A stretch of DNA of 64,000 nucleotides from Egibacteraceae bacterium (GCA_030447925.1 JAUJNX010000001.1:424766-488765), one strand, 5' to 3'; counted from the stretch's first letter, positions 45,441 to 54,034 are shown. Numbers and translations are program-made. Notes: generated by a model from the sequence alone, not told the origin.

Positions 45441-46826
45441 CTACCGCGTGGCCTGGAAGGTCGGGTCCAGGACGCCGCAGACCTCCGCGGCGAAGTCCTC
45501 GACGGACTGCTCGCCGGCCAGGACCTGCTGGATGAGCGGCGCGGCGGCCGCGTCGTACTCCGTCCAGTTGCCCTCCCACAGCGGGCCCTCGGACACCGGG
45601 TCCGCCTCGAGCGAGTCGAGGTACGCCTGGTTGTTCTCCGGCGGGGTGTAGGTCAGGAACTGCTCCTGGATCGCCGGGTCGTCGACGCGGCTGGGGATGT
45701 TGGTCCCCAGCTCCGCGATCTGGGTCTGGACCTCCGGGCTGGTGAGCTGGGTGACCAGCTCGAACGCCTCCTCCGGGTGCTCGGTGTTGGCGTTCACCAC
45801 GTACGCGCCCCAGAACAGCCAGTTGCCGATGCCGCCCGGCCCCTCCGGCGGGGTCACGACGTCCCACTGGAAGTCCGCCCCGCTGCGGGCGCCCGGCGTG
45901 GCCCAGCGGCCGTTGAGGAACATGCCGACCTGCCCGGCCAGCCACGGCGGCTCCCCGTCCTCGCCGTAGGGGACGACCAGCCCGTCCTCGTACAGGCCCT
46001 GCAGGAACGACAGGCCCTCCTGGGCCTCCTCGGAGTCCAGGGCGCACGCGGTGCGGTCGGCGTTGAACAGCGACCCGCCCGCGGCGTTCACGAACAGGCC
46101 CCAGTTGGCCCACCAGTTGTTGACCGCGAAGCCGCGGGTCTGGTCGCTGACCCCGTTGACCGCCTCCGCCACCTGGCGGAACGTGTCCCAGTTCCACTCG
46201 CCGTTCGCGGCGAGCTCGCGCGGGTCGGGGGCGCCGGCCTGCTCGATGAGATCGAGGTTCAGGTAGAGCGCGAACGTCGACACGTCCCGGGGCAGGCCCC
46301 ACAGCGACTCGCCCGACTCGCCCGACTCCGGGTTGTAGGTCAGGAACTCCATGGGGCCCGGGTAGTACGCCTCGTCACCCGCGTAGCTGTCCGACGCCTC
46401 GGCCTGCTCGCGCAGGTCCACGATCAGGCCGCGGGTGGCGAAGTCGGCGATGTCGGTGCCCGGCAGCCAGAAGACGTCGGGCGCGGTGCCCGATGCGAGC
46501 TCGGTGCGGAGCACGTCCTGGTACTGGGACGTCTCGCTGCCGCCCGGCTCGTACTCCAGGGTGACGTTGTCGAGCGCCTCGTCGACGGTCGTGGAGACCT
46601 CCGAGTACACGTCGATCTCGGCCTGGTTGTCGGGGCGCGTGCGCCAGCGCAGCGACACCTCGCCGCCCTCCCCGCCGCCCTCGCCCCCGGCGGCGGCGGT
46701 GCCCTCCTCCGACCCCCCGGCGGCGGGCTCCGACGCCTCGTCGGCGGCCTGCTCACCCCCCGCGCAGGCGGTCAGCGCCAGCAGTGCCACGCACAGCAGG
46801 GCGACCCAACGCAGACGATCCCTCAT
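45441..46826 (-). CDS. Sugar-binding lipoprotein (extracellular solute-binding family 1)
   Basis: The product is 461 residues. The ATG at 46826 has AGGAG upstream; an upstream in-frame GTG is less likely. A lipobox LTAC gives an acylated Cys21, then an acidic Gly/Glu-rich linker to about residue 55. The type II binding fold has TELASGTAPDVFWLPGTDIA, LWGLPRDVSTFALYLNLDLI, and VGMFLNGRWATPG. It would bind an oligosaccharide for the downstream permeases. The nearby ROK kinase gene, divergent, fits a sugar-uptake setting. Confidence 0.92.
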   Translation of the reverse strand: MRDRLRWVALLCVALLALTACAGGEQAADEASEPAAGGSEEGTAAAGGEGGGEGGEVSLRWRTRPDNQAEIDVYSEVSTTVDEALDNVTLEYEPGGSETSQYQDVLRTELASGTAPDVFWLPGTDIADFATRGLIVDLREQAEASDSYAGDEAYYPGPMEFLTYNPESGESGESLWGLPRDVSTFALYLNLDLIEQAGAPDPRELAANGEWNWDTFRQVAEAVNGVSDQTRGFAVNNWWANWGLFVNAAGGSLFNADRTACALDSEEAQEGLSFLQGLYEDGLVVPYGEDGEPPWLAGQVGMFLNGRWATPGARSGADFQWDVVTPPEGPGGIGNWLFWGAYVVNANTEHPEEAFELVTQLTSPEVQTQIAELGTNIPSRVDDPAIQEQFLTYTPPENNQAYLDSLEADPVSEGPLWEGNWTEYDAAAAPLIQQVLAGEQSVEDFAAEVCGVLDPTFQATR

Positions 46827-46911
46827 CTTCGGCTCCTGTCCGGCAACGGCAGGAACGCGGACCACCGGAAGGTGTCCGATTCCGACCGTCCGTGCATCGG
46901 TTGTATCCGCG

Positions 46912-46941
46912 AGGGTACGGCCGCGATCGGAGGATGGTCAA
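46912..46941 (-). promoter_or_regulatory. Candidate promoter of the sugar ABC importer operon
   Basis: On the minus strand TTGACC (46941-46936) and TACCCT (46917-46912) are separated by 18 bases. The leader to the lipoprotein ATG at 46826 is about 80 bases and contains an AGGAG ribosome site. The region is shared with the divergent serS gene. Confidence 0.4.
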
Positions 46942-47004
46942 CCAGTGCCCCGCGGGCCTGTGGACAACGTCGGGGGCGGACGCGCCCGCTGCTAGCCTCG
47001 CGCC

Positions 47005-48288
47005 ATGATCGACGTCCGGTTGGTCCGGGAGGACTTCGAGGCGACCGCCGCCGCGCTGGCGCGCCGGGGGGTCGACCCCGCCGCGGTGGAGCGGGTGCGC
47101 GACCTCGACGAGCAGCGGCGCGCCCTGATCGCCCGCGGGGACGACCTGCGCGCCCGCCAGCGCGCCGCGGGCCGCCAGGTCGGCGCCGCCCGCGACCCCG
47201 AGGAGCGCCAGCGGCTCATCGCCGCCACCCGGGCGGTGTCCGCGGAGCTGGCCGACCTGGAACCGGCCCAGCACGACGCGGAGCGCGCACTGGAGGACGC
47301 GCTCGCGCGCATCCCCAACCTCGGGTCGCCCGACGCGCCGGACGGGTTCAAGGAGGAGGACGCGGTCGAGGTCGCGCGCTTCGGCACCCCGCGCGCCTTC
47401 GACTTCCCCGCGCGGGACCACCTGGAGATCGGCGAGGCGCTGGGCCTGCTCGACATCCCGCGCGCCGTGCGCCTGTCCGGCAGCCGCTTCGCCTACCTGA
47501 TGGGCCAGGCCGTGCTGCTCGAGTTCGCCCTGGTCCGCTGGGTGCTGGACCGGGCGGTGGCGCAGGGGTTCGTGCCGGTCAGCCCGCCGGTGCTCACCCG
47601 ACCCGCCGCCCTGTACGGGACCGCGTTCCTGCCCGGCAGCGAGGACCAGCTCTACAAGGTGGTCGGGGGCGGGGACGACGACGACGCCGAGGACCTCTAC
47701 CTGGTCGGCACCTCCGAGGTCGCCCTGGCCGGGCTGCACATGGACGAGATCCTGGCGGCCGAGGAGCTGCCCCGCCGCTACGTCGGCTTCTCCACCTGCT
47801 TCCGCCGCGAGGCCGGCACCTACGGCCGGGACACGCGCGGGATCTTCCGCGTGCACCAGTTCGACAAGGTCGAGCTGTTCTCCTTCGTCTCCCCCGACGC
47901 CAGCGCCGACGAGCACCGCCTGCTGCTGGACTTCGAGGTCGACCTCTACCGCGAGCTCGGCCTGCACGGGCGCGTGATGGACATCCCCGTCGGCGACCTG
48001 GGGGCGTCGGCGGCGCGCAAGTACGACGTCGAGGTCTGGCTGCCCGGCCAGGGTGCCTACCGCGAGCTGACCAGCGCGTCCAACTGCACCGACTACCAGG
48101 CGCGGCGCCTGCGCTGCCGCTACCGGACGCCCGACGGGGGGACCGCGCCGGTCCACACGCTCAACGGCACCGCGGTCGCGGTCGGGCGGACCCTCATCGC
48201 CCTGCTGGAGACCCACCAGCGCGCCGACGGCACCGTGGTGCTGCCCGAGCCCCTGGCCGCCCACCTCGGAACGGACGTGCTGGGATGA
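47005..48288 (+). CDS. serS: Seryl-tRNA synthetase
   Basis: The product is 427 residues. The N-terminal coiled-coil arm (about 30-105) is rich in Arg/Ala and binds tRNA-Ser. The class II core has LVGTSEVALAGLHMDEIL, motif 2 FRREAGTYGRDTRGIFRVHQ, and motif 3 with SASNCTDYQARRLRCRYR and LNGTAVAVGRTLIALLE. The ATG begins MIDVRLVREDFEATAAALAR, the normal start. No T-box leader is seen. Its stop overlaps the ATG of the ROK kinase as ATGA, an unusual partner. Confidence 0.96.
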   Translation: MIDVRLVREDFEATAAALARRGVDPAAVERVRDLDEQRRALIARGDDLRARQRAAGRQVGAARDPEERQRLIAATRAVSAELADLEPAQHDAERALEDALARIPNLGSPDAPDGFKEEDAVEVARFGTPRAFDFPARDHLEIGEALGLLDIPRAVRLSGSRFAYLMGQAVLLEFALVRWVLDRAVAQGFVPVSPPVLTRPAALYGTAFLPGSEDQLYKVVGGGDDDDAEDLYLVGTSEVALAGLHMDEILAAEELPRRYVGFSTCFRREAGTYGRDTRGIFRVHQFDKVELFSFVSPDASADEHRLLLDFEVDLYRELGLHGRVMDIPVGDLGASAARKYDVEVWLPGQGAYRELTSASNCTDYQARRLRCRYRTPDGGTAPVHTLNGTAVAVGRTLIALLETHQRADGTVVLPEPLAAHLGTDVLG

Positions 48289-49235
48289 CCGTCGTCGGCG
48301 TCGACATGGGCGGCACCAACATCACCGTGGCCACGGTGGACGACGACCACCGCGTCGTCGAGCGCCACCGCACGGCGACCCCCGCCGGCCCCGACGCCGT
48401 GCTGGACGCGGTCGTCGCCGGGGTGCGGGAGCTGGACGCCGGCGCGGACGCCGTGGGGGTCGGGGTGCCCGGCCCGGTGGCCGACGGCGTGCTGCTCACC
48501 GCCCCGAACCTCGCGGGCTTCGACCACCCCGTGGACGTGGCGGCGCGGCTGGGGGCGGCGCTGGGCCTGCCGGTCGTGGCGGAGAACGACGCGACGGCCG
48601 GCGTGATCGGGGAGTGGGTGGCGGGCGCCGGGCGCGGCGCGCGCTTCCTGCTGGGCGTCTGGCTGGGCACCGGCGTCGGCGGCGGGCTGGTGCTGGAGGG
48701 CCGGCCGTTCCGCGGCGCCTTCGGCGGCGCCGGGGAGTTCGGCCACGTGCCCGTGCGCCAGGGCGGGGCGCTGTGCGGCTGCGGGCGGCGCGGCTGCGTG
48801 GAGGCCTACGCGGGGCGGGCCAACATGGAGCAGGCGGTGCGCGCCGCCGTCGCGAAGGGCCGGCGCAGCATCCTGCCGGAGCTCGCGACGGAGCGCGGCA
48901 AGGACCGGCTGACGGCCGGCGTGTGGGCCAGGGCCCTGGAGCGCGAGGACGACCTGGCCGTCGAGGTGCTCGACGAGGCCGTGTCGGCCCTGGGGGCGGG
49001 GATCGGGGCGGCCATCAACCTGCTCGACCTCGACCGGGTGGTGCTCGGCGGCGGGATCGCCGGGAAGCTCGGGCAGCCGCTGGTCGACCGGGTCGCGCGC
49101 GCCTCGCGGCGCCACACCCTGGTGCCCGACGCGGACCGCACCTTCGCGCTGGCCGCGCTGGCCGCCGCCGCCGGGGTGGTGGCCGCGGCCGCGCTGGCCC
49201 GCGCCGCCACCCTCACCGGCGACCACCCCGCCTGA
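48285..49235 (+). CDS. ROK-family sugar kinase (glucokinase-like)
   Basis: The product is 316 residues. It has the phosphate-binding motif VDMGGTNITVATVD near residue 5, the ENDATAGVIGEW segment with the catalytic Asp, GTGVGGGLVLEG, and the ROK zinc motif LCGCGRRGCVEAYAG. It would phosphorylate glucose or a related hexose with ATP. It is translationally coupled to serS, and lies across from a sugar ABC importer, which may supply its substrate. Confidence 0.9.
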   Translation: MTVVGVDMGGTNITVATVDDDHRVVERHRTATPAGPDAVLDAVVAGVRELDAGADAVGVGVPGPVADGVLLTAPNLAGFDHPVDVAARLGAALGLPVVAENDATAGVIGEWVAGAGRGARFLLGVWLGTGVGGGLVLEGRPFRGAFGGAGEFGHVPVRQGGALCGCGRRGCVEAYAGRANMEQAVRAAVAKGRRSILPELATERGKDRLTAGVWARALEREDDLAVEVLDEAVSALGAGIGAAINLLDLDRVVLGGGIAGKLGQPLVDRVARASRRHTLVPDADRTFALAALAAAAGVVAAAALARAATLTGDHPA

Positions 49236-49551
49236 GCCGCCACGCCTGCACGGAGGCGCGGGTGGCGCGGCGCTCGTCGTCGGCGCGCCAGGCGACCGCC
49301 GCGACCCCGAGTCGACATCCTTCCCTACGCCCGCCACGCCGATCTGGGGACCCTGAGCTCACGTTCCCGCCCATCGACCGGGAGCGCGGGTACGACGTCG
49401 TGGACCGGCTGAAGGCCATCGCCGGGGACCTGGGACCTGCGCCTGGGCGACGCGGAGCGCGCGGGCCCTGGACGAGCTGACGGCGCCGACGCTCACCTAT
49501 CCCCACTGGATGTACGCAGGGGGTGGTGAGGCCGGCGTCGCCGTCGCCGCG
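49236..49551 (+). pseudogene. Gene-free stretch with a possible decayed coding remnant
   Basis: No intact gene is present. On the plus strand 49357-49435 reads LTFPPIDRERGYDVVDRLKA and IAGDL; after a shift, 49437-49468 reads LRLGDAERA, and after another shift, 49470-49530 reads ALDELTAPTLTYPHWMYAGG. Three pieces in three frames with coherent amino-acid composition suggest the C-terminal part of a gene with at least two indels. No start codon or family is recognisable. Confidence 0.3.
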
Positions 49552-49827
49552 TCAGATGGTCTTGGCGCCGAAGATCAGGACCTCGCGGTCCAGGTCGTAG
49601 TAGACCTCGTCGCTGGTCGTCAGCCAGTCGAACAGGTTGTCGGCGTCGCCCTCGGTCAGGGTCAGCACGACCTCGGACGCGCCGTGGTCCAGCACCAGCT
49701 GGAAGATGTAGGTGCCGGGCTCACCGGGGCCGGACGAGGACCAGTTCGGCTGCCAGGACGTCACCTTGCGGGTCTTGATGACGCCGCGTCCCAGGTCGCT
49801 CTCGCCGGTGCTGCGCGGTTCGGTCAT
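49552..49827 (-). CDS. Small hypothetical protein, 91 residues
   Basis: The ATG at 49827 has GGAGA eleven bases upstream and overlaps the DMT exporter stop as ATGA. The first ~35 residues are polar (GVIKTRKVTSWQPNWSSSGP); the remainder looks like a small beta-alpha-beta domain: TYIFQLVLDHGASEVVLTLT, then EGDADNLFDWLTTSDEVYYD and LDREVLIFG. I recognise no family. Coupling to the exporter gene suggests shared expression only. Confidence 0.7.
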   Translation of the reverse strand: MTEPRSTGESDLGRGVIKTRKVTSWQPNWSSSGPGEPGTYIFQLVLDHGASEVVLTLTEGDADNLFDWLTTSDEVYYDLDREVLIFGAKTI

Positions 49828-50846
49828 GAAGTATCTCCACGGTCGGTGGCCGCCGCCTCTGGCGACCGAGCCCTGTCCGTTTGTCCACGGATCGGGTCGC
49901 GCACACCTCCCGGAGCCGATCGGCTGCGGCCGAGCACGACCAGCGCCACCGACACCACCACGATCCCCCCGCCGACCAGGACCTCGGGCCCGACCGGCTC
50001 GCGCAGCAGCGCCCAGCCCAGGAGCACGGCCACCAGCGGGTTCACGTAGGCGTAGGTCCCGGCCAGGTCGGTGCGGACGTTGGCGAGCAGCCAGACGTAG
50101 GCGGTGAAGGCCACCATCGACCCGAAGACGACGAGGTAGGCCAGCGCCCACCACGACTCGGGCGCGACGGCGGCCAGGTCGAGGCGCCCCGGCTCGCCGA
50201 GCAGGGTCGACACGACCAGCATCAGCGCGCCGCCGCACACCATCTCGAGGCCCGTGGCGACCAGCGGCCGCGACGGCAGGGGCAGCCGCTGGGACAGCAC
50301 CGAGCCGAGCCCCCACAGGAACGCGGCGACCAGGACCGCGGCGATCCCGGCCCAGCCCGCGCCGGACCCGCTGGGGCGCACGAGCAGCGCGACGCCGACG
50401 AACCCGAGGACCACCCCGCCGAGCGCCATCGCCGACAGGCGCTCGCGGAACAGCGCCCGGCTGAGCAGCGCCAGCCACAGCGGGGTGCTCGACACCAGCA
50501 GCGCGGCGAGACCGCTGGGGACGGTCTGCTCGCCCCACGACACCAGCCCGTTGCCGCCGAGCAGGAGCAGCCCGCCGACGATCGCGGCGGCGCGCCACTG
50601 CGGGGCGCCCAGGCGGACGGCGTCGGGGCGCGCCGCGGGCCCCACGGCCAGGTCGCCGCGCCACGCCGTCCAGGCCAGCAGGAGCGCGCCGGCCAGCACG
50701 AAGCGGCTGCCGCCCATGAGGAAGGGCGGGAGGGTCGCCACCCCGACGCGGATGGCGAGGTAGGTCGATCCCCAGACCACGTAGACCGCGGCCAGCGCGG
50801 CGACGACGAGCGCGGGCGGGGGCTGGGTGCGAGTGGGCACGTCCAC
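49824..50846 (-). CDS. EamA/DMT-family transporter (YedA-like)
   Basis: The product is 340 residues with ten hydrophobic helices in two EamA repeats. The first repeat has VYVVWGSTYLAIRVGVATLP and MGGSRFVLAGALLL; the second has AFLWGLGSVLSQRLPLPSRP and TYAYVNPLVAVLLGWALLREP. These are typical of drug/metabolite exporters near YedA. The last ~30 residues are a polar tail. It overlaps the small downstream gene. Substrate unknown. Confidence 0.9.
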   Translation of the reverse strand: MDVPTRTQPPPALVVAALAAVYVVWGSTYLAIRVGVATLPPFLMGGSRFVLAGALLLAWTAWRGDLAVGPAARPDAVRLGAPQWRAAAIVGGLLLLGGNGLVSWGEQTVPSGLAALLVSSTPLWLALLSRALFRERLSAMALGGVVLGFVGVALLVRPSGSGAGWAGIAAVLVAAFLWGLGSVLSQRLPLPSRPLVATGLEMVCGGALMLVVSTLLGEPGRLDLAAVAPESWWALAYLVVFGSMVAFTAYVWLLANVRTDLAGTYAYVNPLVAVLLGWALLREPVGPEVLVGGGIVVVSVALVVLGRSRSAPGGVRDPIRGQTDRARSPEAAATDRGDTS

Positions 50847-50902
50847 CCGCCCGACCCTACGCGGCCGGGCCTTGCCCGCTCGAACCCAAGGGTCTTACCA
50901 GA

Positions 50903-50914
50903 GTGAGAATTCAC
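50903..50914. promoter_or_regulatory. GTGA-N4-TCAC inverted repeat upstream of the SDR gene
   Basis: GTGA and TCAC flank GAAT, overlapping a GAATTC palindrome, in the most A+T-rich part of the divergent region between the DMT exporter and the SDR gene. The site is 18 bases upstream of the SDR ATG. A repressor could bind here; none is adjacent. Confidence 0.3.
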
Positions 50915-50932
50915 ACTAACTGGAGGTTGACC

Positions 50933-51823
50933 ATGAAGGACCTGAGCGGTTCCCGGGCCCTGGTCGTCGGGGGCACGAAGGGGATCGGCCGGGCGACGGC
51001 CCTCGCGCTGGCGGCGCGCGGCGCGGCGGTGACGGTCGTGGGCCGCGACCCGGTGGCCGGCGCCGCGACGGCGTCCGCGCTGCGGGCGGCGGCCGGGACC
51101 GGCGAGTTCCTCGCCGCGGACCTGTCCCTGCTGTCGGAGGTGCGGTGCCTCGCCGGCGCCGTGCGCGAGCGCACCGACCGCCTCGACGTCGTCGTGCACA
51201 GCGCGGACGCGTTGATGACCCGGCGCGTGGAGACCGCGGAGGGGCTGGAGACCGGCTTCGCCGTCAACTTCCTCAGCCGCTTCCTGCTCAACCAGCTCCT
51301 GGCGGACCTGCTGCGGGCCGCCGCCCCCGCGCGCATCGTCCACGTCGCCGCCGCCGGGGCGAAGGGACGCTTCGACGCGACCCGGGTGCCCCCGGGGCCG
51401 GGCACGTCGGCGTTCCGCGCGCACCTGCTGGGCCAGCACGCCAACGACGTCTACGCCGTGGAGTTCGCCGCCCGCCACGCCGGGCAGGGGATCAGCGTGA
51501 GCGTCCTGAACCCGGGGTTCGTCGACACCGGCATCCGGCGCACCGACCCGCGCCTGCGCCCGCTCATGCGCCTGATGGAGCGCGCGCTGCGGTCGCGCAT
51601 GCGCACGCCGGAGCAGACCGCGGCCGTCGTGGTGCGCCTGGCGACCGATCCGGACCTCGACGGCGTCACCGGCGCGCTGTTCGGCCCCGACGGCACCCGC
51701 CTGCCCGTCCCGCCCACCACCGCCGCCCCGGCCGCCCGCGCCGAGCTGTGGGCCCGCAGCGAGCGGGTGGTCGGCGCCGTGCCCGCCCCGACCGTGGCGA
51801 CCCGGGAGGATCACCGCATCTGA
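50933..51823 (+). CDS. Short-chain dehydrogenase-like protein without catalytic triad
   Basis: The product is 296 residues, from an ATG with TGGAGGTTGA upstream. The Rossmann motif VVGGTKGIGRATALALAARG at about 11-30 is normal, as are the Asp/Leu region AADLSLLSEVR and the later LNPGFVDTGI. The active site is not: the NNAG position reads HSADAL, the Ser region reads VHVAAAGAKG, and the segment corresponding to YGxSKLAN reads HLLGQHANDVYAVEF. Ser, Tyr and Lys are thus all absent. It may bind nucleotide without being a reductase. Retinol-dehydrogenase-like subfamily by overall pattern. Confidence 0.8.
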   Translation: MKDLSGSRALVVGGTKGIGRATALALAARGAAVTVVGRDPVAGAATASALRAAAGTGEFLAADLSLLSEVRCLAGAVRERTDRLDVVVHSADALMTRRVETAEGLETGFAVNFLSRFLLNQLLADLLRAAAPARIVHVAAAGAKGRFDATRVPPGPGTSAFRAHLLGQHANDVYAVEFAARHAGQGISVSVLNPGFVDTGIRRTDPRLRPLMRLMERALRSRMRTPEQTAAVVVRLATDPDLDGVTGALFGPDGTRLPVPPTTAAPAARAELWARSERVVGAVPAPTVATREDHRI

Positions 51824-51905
51824 CCCCTTCGGGTCGACAGATCCGGCCTCCCCTCCTGCATCTGTGGGCAAGGGCGCGCGACGCCCGCCCACCAGGAGGG
51901 GTGCG

Positions 51906-53228
51906 ATGGACGCGAACTCGGCACCGGTCAGCGGGCGGCACCGCACCGCCCCGCCCTCGCCACGGCAGCAGCAGGCGGTCGTCGGGGTCACGGCCGTCGC
52001 CGTCGTGGCCCTGCTGACCGCCGTGCTCGGCGTCGAGCAGGTGGCGCTGCTGCTCGCCGCCGTGGCCGCCGCCGTCGCCGCGGTCCACCCCGCCAGCCAG
52101 CGCACCGCGCGGGGCGCCGTGCACCGCAGCGGCGTCCGGCGGGCCTGGCTGCGCGCCTGCCGGACGCTGGCGCTGGTCGCCGACGACGGCCGCGTGCCCA
52201 CCGTCGTCGCGACCCGGTCCGTGCCCGCGGGCGACCGCCTCCGCGTCCGCCTGCCGCGCGGTGCCGCCGCCGACGACCTCGCCGAGGCCGCGCCGCGGCT
52301 GGCCCGCCAGCTCGGCGTCCAGGAGGTCCGCGTCACCCCTGACGCTGACGATGCCCGGCGGGCCACGGTCACCCTCGTGCGCCGCGACCCGCTGGCCGGC
52401 GCCGTCACCGTCCCCTGGCCGCTGGGCACCGCCGAGCGCGCCTCCCTGTGGGAGCCCGTGCCCCTCGGGGTCGACGAGAACGGCGACGAGGTGGCGGTCG
52501 CCCTCGCCGGCCGCAACCTGCTCCTGGGCGGCGAGCCGCTGGCCGGCAAGTCCGTCGCGCTGTCGCTGGCCCTGGCCGCGGCGGCGCTGGACCCCGAGGC
52601 CGACCTGTCGCTGCTGGACAGCAAGGGCCTGGAGTTCGGGGTGTGGCGCGACCGCGCCGACCACCTCGTGGGCCCCGCGCCCGACGACGCCGTGGACGTC
52701 CTGCGCGGGCTGCAGCGGGAGCTGGAGCGCCGCCGCGAGCTGCTCAACCAGCGCGGCCACCGCAAGGCGACGCGCGGGGACGGCTTCCGCCTGCGCGTCG
52801 TCGCCTGCGACGAGCTGGCCGCCTTCCTCAGCGGCGGCGAGGGCGCCCGCGAGGTGGCCCGCCTGCTCCGCGACCTCGCCGACCGGGGCCGCGCGGTCGG
52901 CTTCGTGGTCCTCGCCGCCACCCACCGGCCCGCCTCGCTGGCGCTGCCCGCCGAGTTCCGCGACCTGTTCGGCGTGCGCTGGGCGCTGCGCTGCTCCTCC
53001 AGCGCGGCGGCCGACGCCCTGCTGGGCGACGGCTGGCGCGTGCAGGGGTTCGACCCGGTCCAGATCGGCAGCCGCCAGGCCGGGGTCGGCTACCTGCTCA
53101 CCGACGGCGGGCCGCCGGTCCGCCTGCGCGCCCACCACCTGCACCAGGCGCAGGTCCGGGTGCTGGCCGAGCGCGCCACCGCCCTGCACCGCGCCTACCT
53201 CGCGCTGGGCGACGACCCCGCGGCCTGA
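51906..53228 (+). CDS. FtsK/SpoIIIE-domain ATPase, orphan
   Basis: The product is 440 residues, from an ATG with CAGGAGGGG upstream. Two hydrophobic segments (about 24-60) anchor it. A central domain of ~130 residues precedes the FtsK motor: Walker A GGEPLAGKS at 208-216, LSLLDSKGLEFGVW, Walker B RVVACDELAAFLSGG, and VGFVVLAATHRPASLALP. It is about half the size of the division protein FtsK and lacks the gamma domain. Proteins of this size serve as DNA-transfer pumps of actinobacterial integrative elements (TraB/TraSA type) or as orphan translocases. No integrase, replication gene or att site is nearby, so an element is not supported. Confidence 0.8.
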   Translation: MDANSAPVSGRHRTAPPSPRQQQAVVGVTAVAVVALLTAVLGVEQVALLLAAVAAAVAAVHPASQRTARGAVHRSGVRRAWLRACRTLALVADDGRVPTVVATRSVPAGDRLRVRLPRGAAADDLAEAAPRLARQLGVQEVRVTPDADDARRATVTLVRRDPLAGAVTVPWPLGTAERASLWEPVPLGVDENGDEVAVALAGRNLLLGGEPLAGKSVALSLALAAAALDPEADLSLLDSKGLEFGVWRDRADHLVGPAPDDAVDVLRGLQRELERRRELLNQRGHRKATRGDGFRLRVVACDELAAFLSGGEGAREVARLLRDLADRGRAVGFVVLAATHRPASLALPAEFRDLFGVRWALRCSSSAAADALLGDGWRVQGFDPVQIGSRQAGVGYLLTDGGPPVRLRAHHLHQAQVRVLAERATALHRAYLALGDDPAA

Positions 53229-53326
53229 CCGGCCGGACGCTCAGAGAGGACCAATCCGCTGCCCGACCGCCCCCGAAGCACAGGCGCAACAGTTCGCCAC
53301 TCCCGCAACATCGACAGGAGCTAGAG

Positions 53327-53794
53327 ATGCGCATGCAACGGCGGAGCCTCCGGGTCGCCACCACACTGGCCGTCGGGATGGTCGCGGTCGCCCTCTCCGC
53401 GGGCGGCGCGGGTGCGACCGAGGACCACGACACCAGCGGCCGGGCCGTGCTGGCCACCCTGCTGGCCGGCGCCAACGAGCGCGGGACGCCCGGCGACCCC
53501 GACGGGCGCGGCTCCGCCGTGCTGATCGTCGACGGGCGCACCGGCACGATCTGCTACCGGCTCGGCGTCCGCGGCATCGAGCCCGCCGCCGCCGCCCACA
53601 TCCACGAGATCGCCGACGCGGTGGGCAACGGCCCGGTCGTCCAGGAGCTGAACGCGCCGACCGACGGCTCCTCGCGGGGCTGCGCCGTCAACCCGGAGGT
53701 CGCGCGCGGCCTGCTGGAGGACCCGTCCGACTACTACGTGAACGTGCACAACGCGCCCTTCCCCGCCGGCGTGGTCCGCGGCGACCTGGGCTGA
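53327..53794 (+). CDS. Secreted CHRD-domain protein
   Basis: The product is 155 residues. A signal peptide ends near residue 31 (GGAGATED). The CHRD domain, named from chordin, follows: ATLLAGANERGTPGDPDGRG, SAVLIVDGRTGTICYRLGVR, PAAAAHIHEIADAVGNGPVV, and the ending YYVNVHNAPFPAGVVRGDLG. Four features (AxxL start, HIHxG-like, YYVNVH, GxVRGxL) match the family. Function in bacteria is unknown; it is probably an extracellular beta-sandwich. A CAGGAG site precedes the ATG, and a hairpin terminator follows. Confidence 0.9.
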   Translation: MRMQRRSLRVATTLAVGMVAVALSAGGAGATEDHDTSGRAVLATLLAGANERGTPGDPDGRGSAVLIVDGRTGTICYRLGVRGIEPAAAAHIHEIADAVGNGPVVQELNAPTDGSSRGCAVNPEVARGLLEDPSDYYVNVHNAPFPAGVVRGDLG

Positions 53795-53811
53795 GCCTCT
53801 CCAACACCCGG

Positions 53812-53832
53812 CCCCGGCGCTCGCCGCCGGGG
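53812..53832 (+). terminator. Hairpin terminator after the CHRD gene
   Basis: CCCCGGCG (53812-53819) pairs with CGCCGGGG (53825-53832) around a 5-base loop, 18 bases after the CHRD stop. No T-tract follows. Confidence 0.7.
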
Positions 53833-53914
53833 TCAGGTTCCAGGGGTGACCTCAGAGGCGGCGGCGGGGCGGCTCGCGAGCACGGGGCGGCGACGCGGCC
53901 GGGGCGCGGGTCGG

Positions 53915-54034
53915 CTAGAGCAGCCCGAGGGTGAAGGAGGCCGCGAGGCCGATCGCGACGCCGAGCACCGCGGCGAGCAGGAGCAGGCCGATCGGCTCGC
54001 GCGCGCCGTCCAGGAACCCCAGCAGCCGTCGCAT
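53915..54034 (-). CDS. Candidate 39-residue single-pass membrane protein
   Basis: An ATG at 54034 opens a 39-codon frame ending in TAG at 53917-53915. It begins MRRLLGFLDGAREPIG and continues with a hydrophobic helix of about 24 residues (LLLLAAVLGVAIGLAASFTL). The positive N-terminus and single helix form a typical membrane microprotein. A weak point is the lack of a clear ribosome site. It is divergent from nagA by 77 bases. Confidence 0.4.
   Translation of the reverse strand: MRRLLGFLDGAREPIGLLLLAAVLGVAIGLAASFTLGLL

Noticed and set aside
46827..47004. T-box leader before serS
   Set aside because: No T-box core sequence or antiterminator/terminator pair is visible.
44061..49235. Very long plus-strand frame across the sugar importer
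   Set aside because: It is antisense to three clear ABC transporter genes and has no homology until the ROK kinase, where the real gene starts at 48285.
50903..53228. Integrative conjugative element around the FtsK-like gene
   Set aside because: No integrase, excisionase, replication protein, tRNA or flanking att repeat was found.
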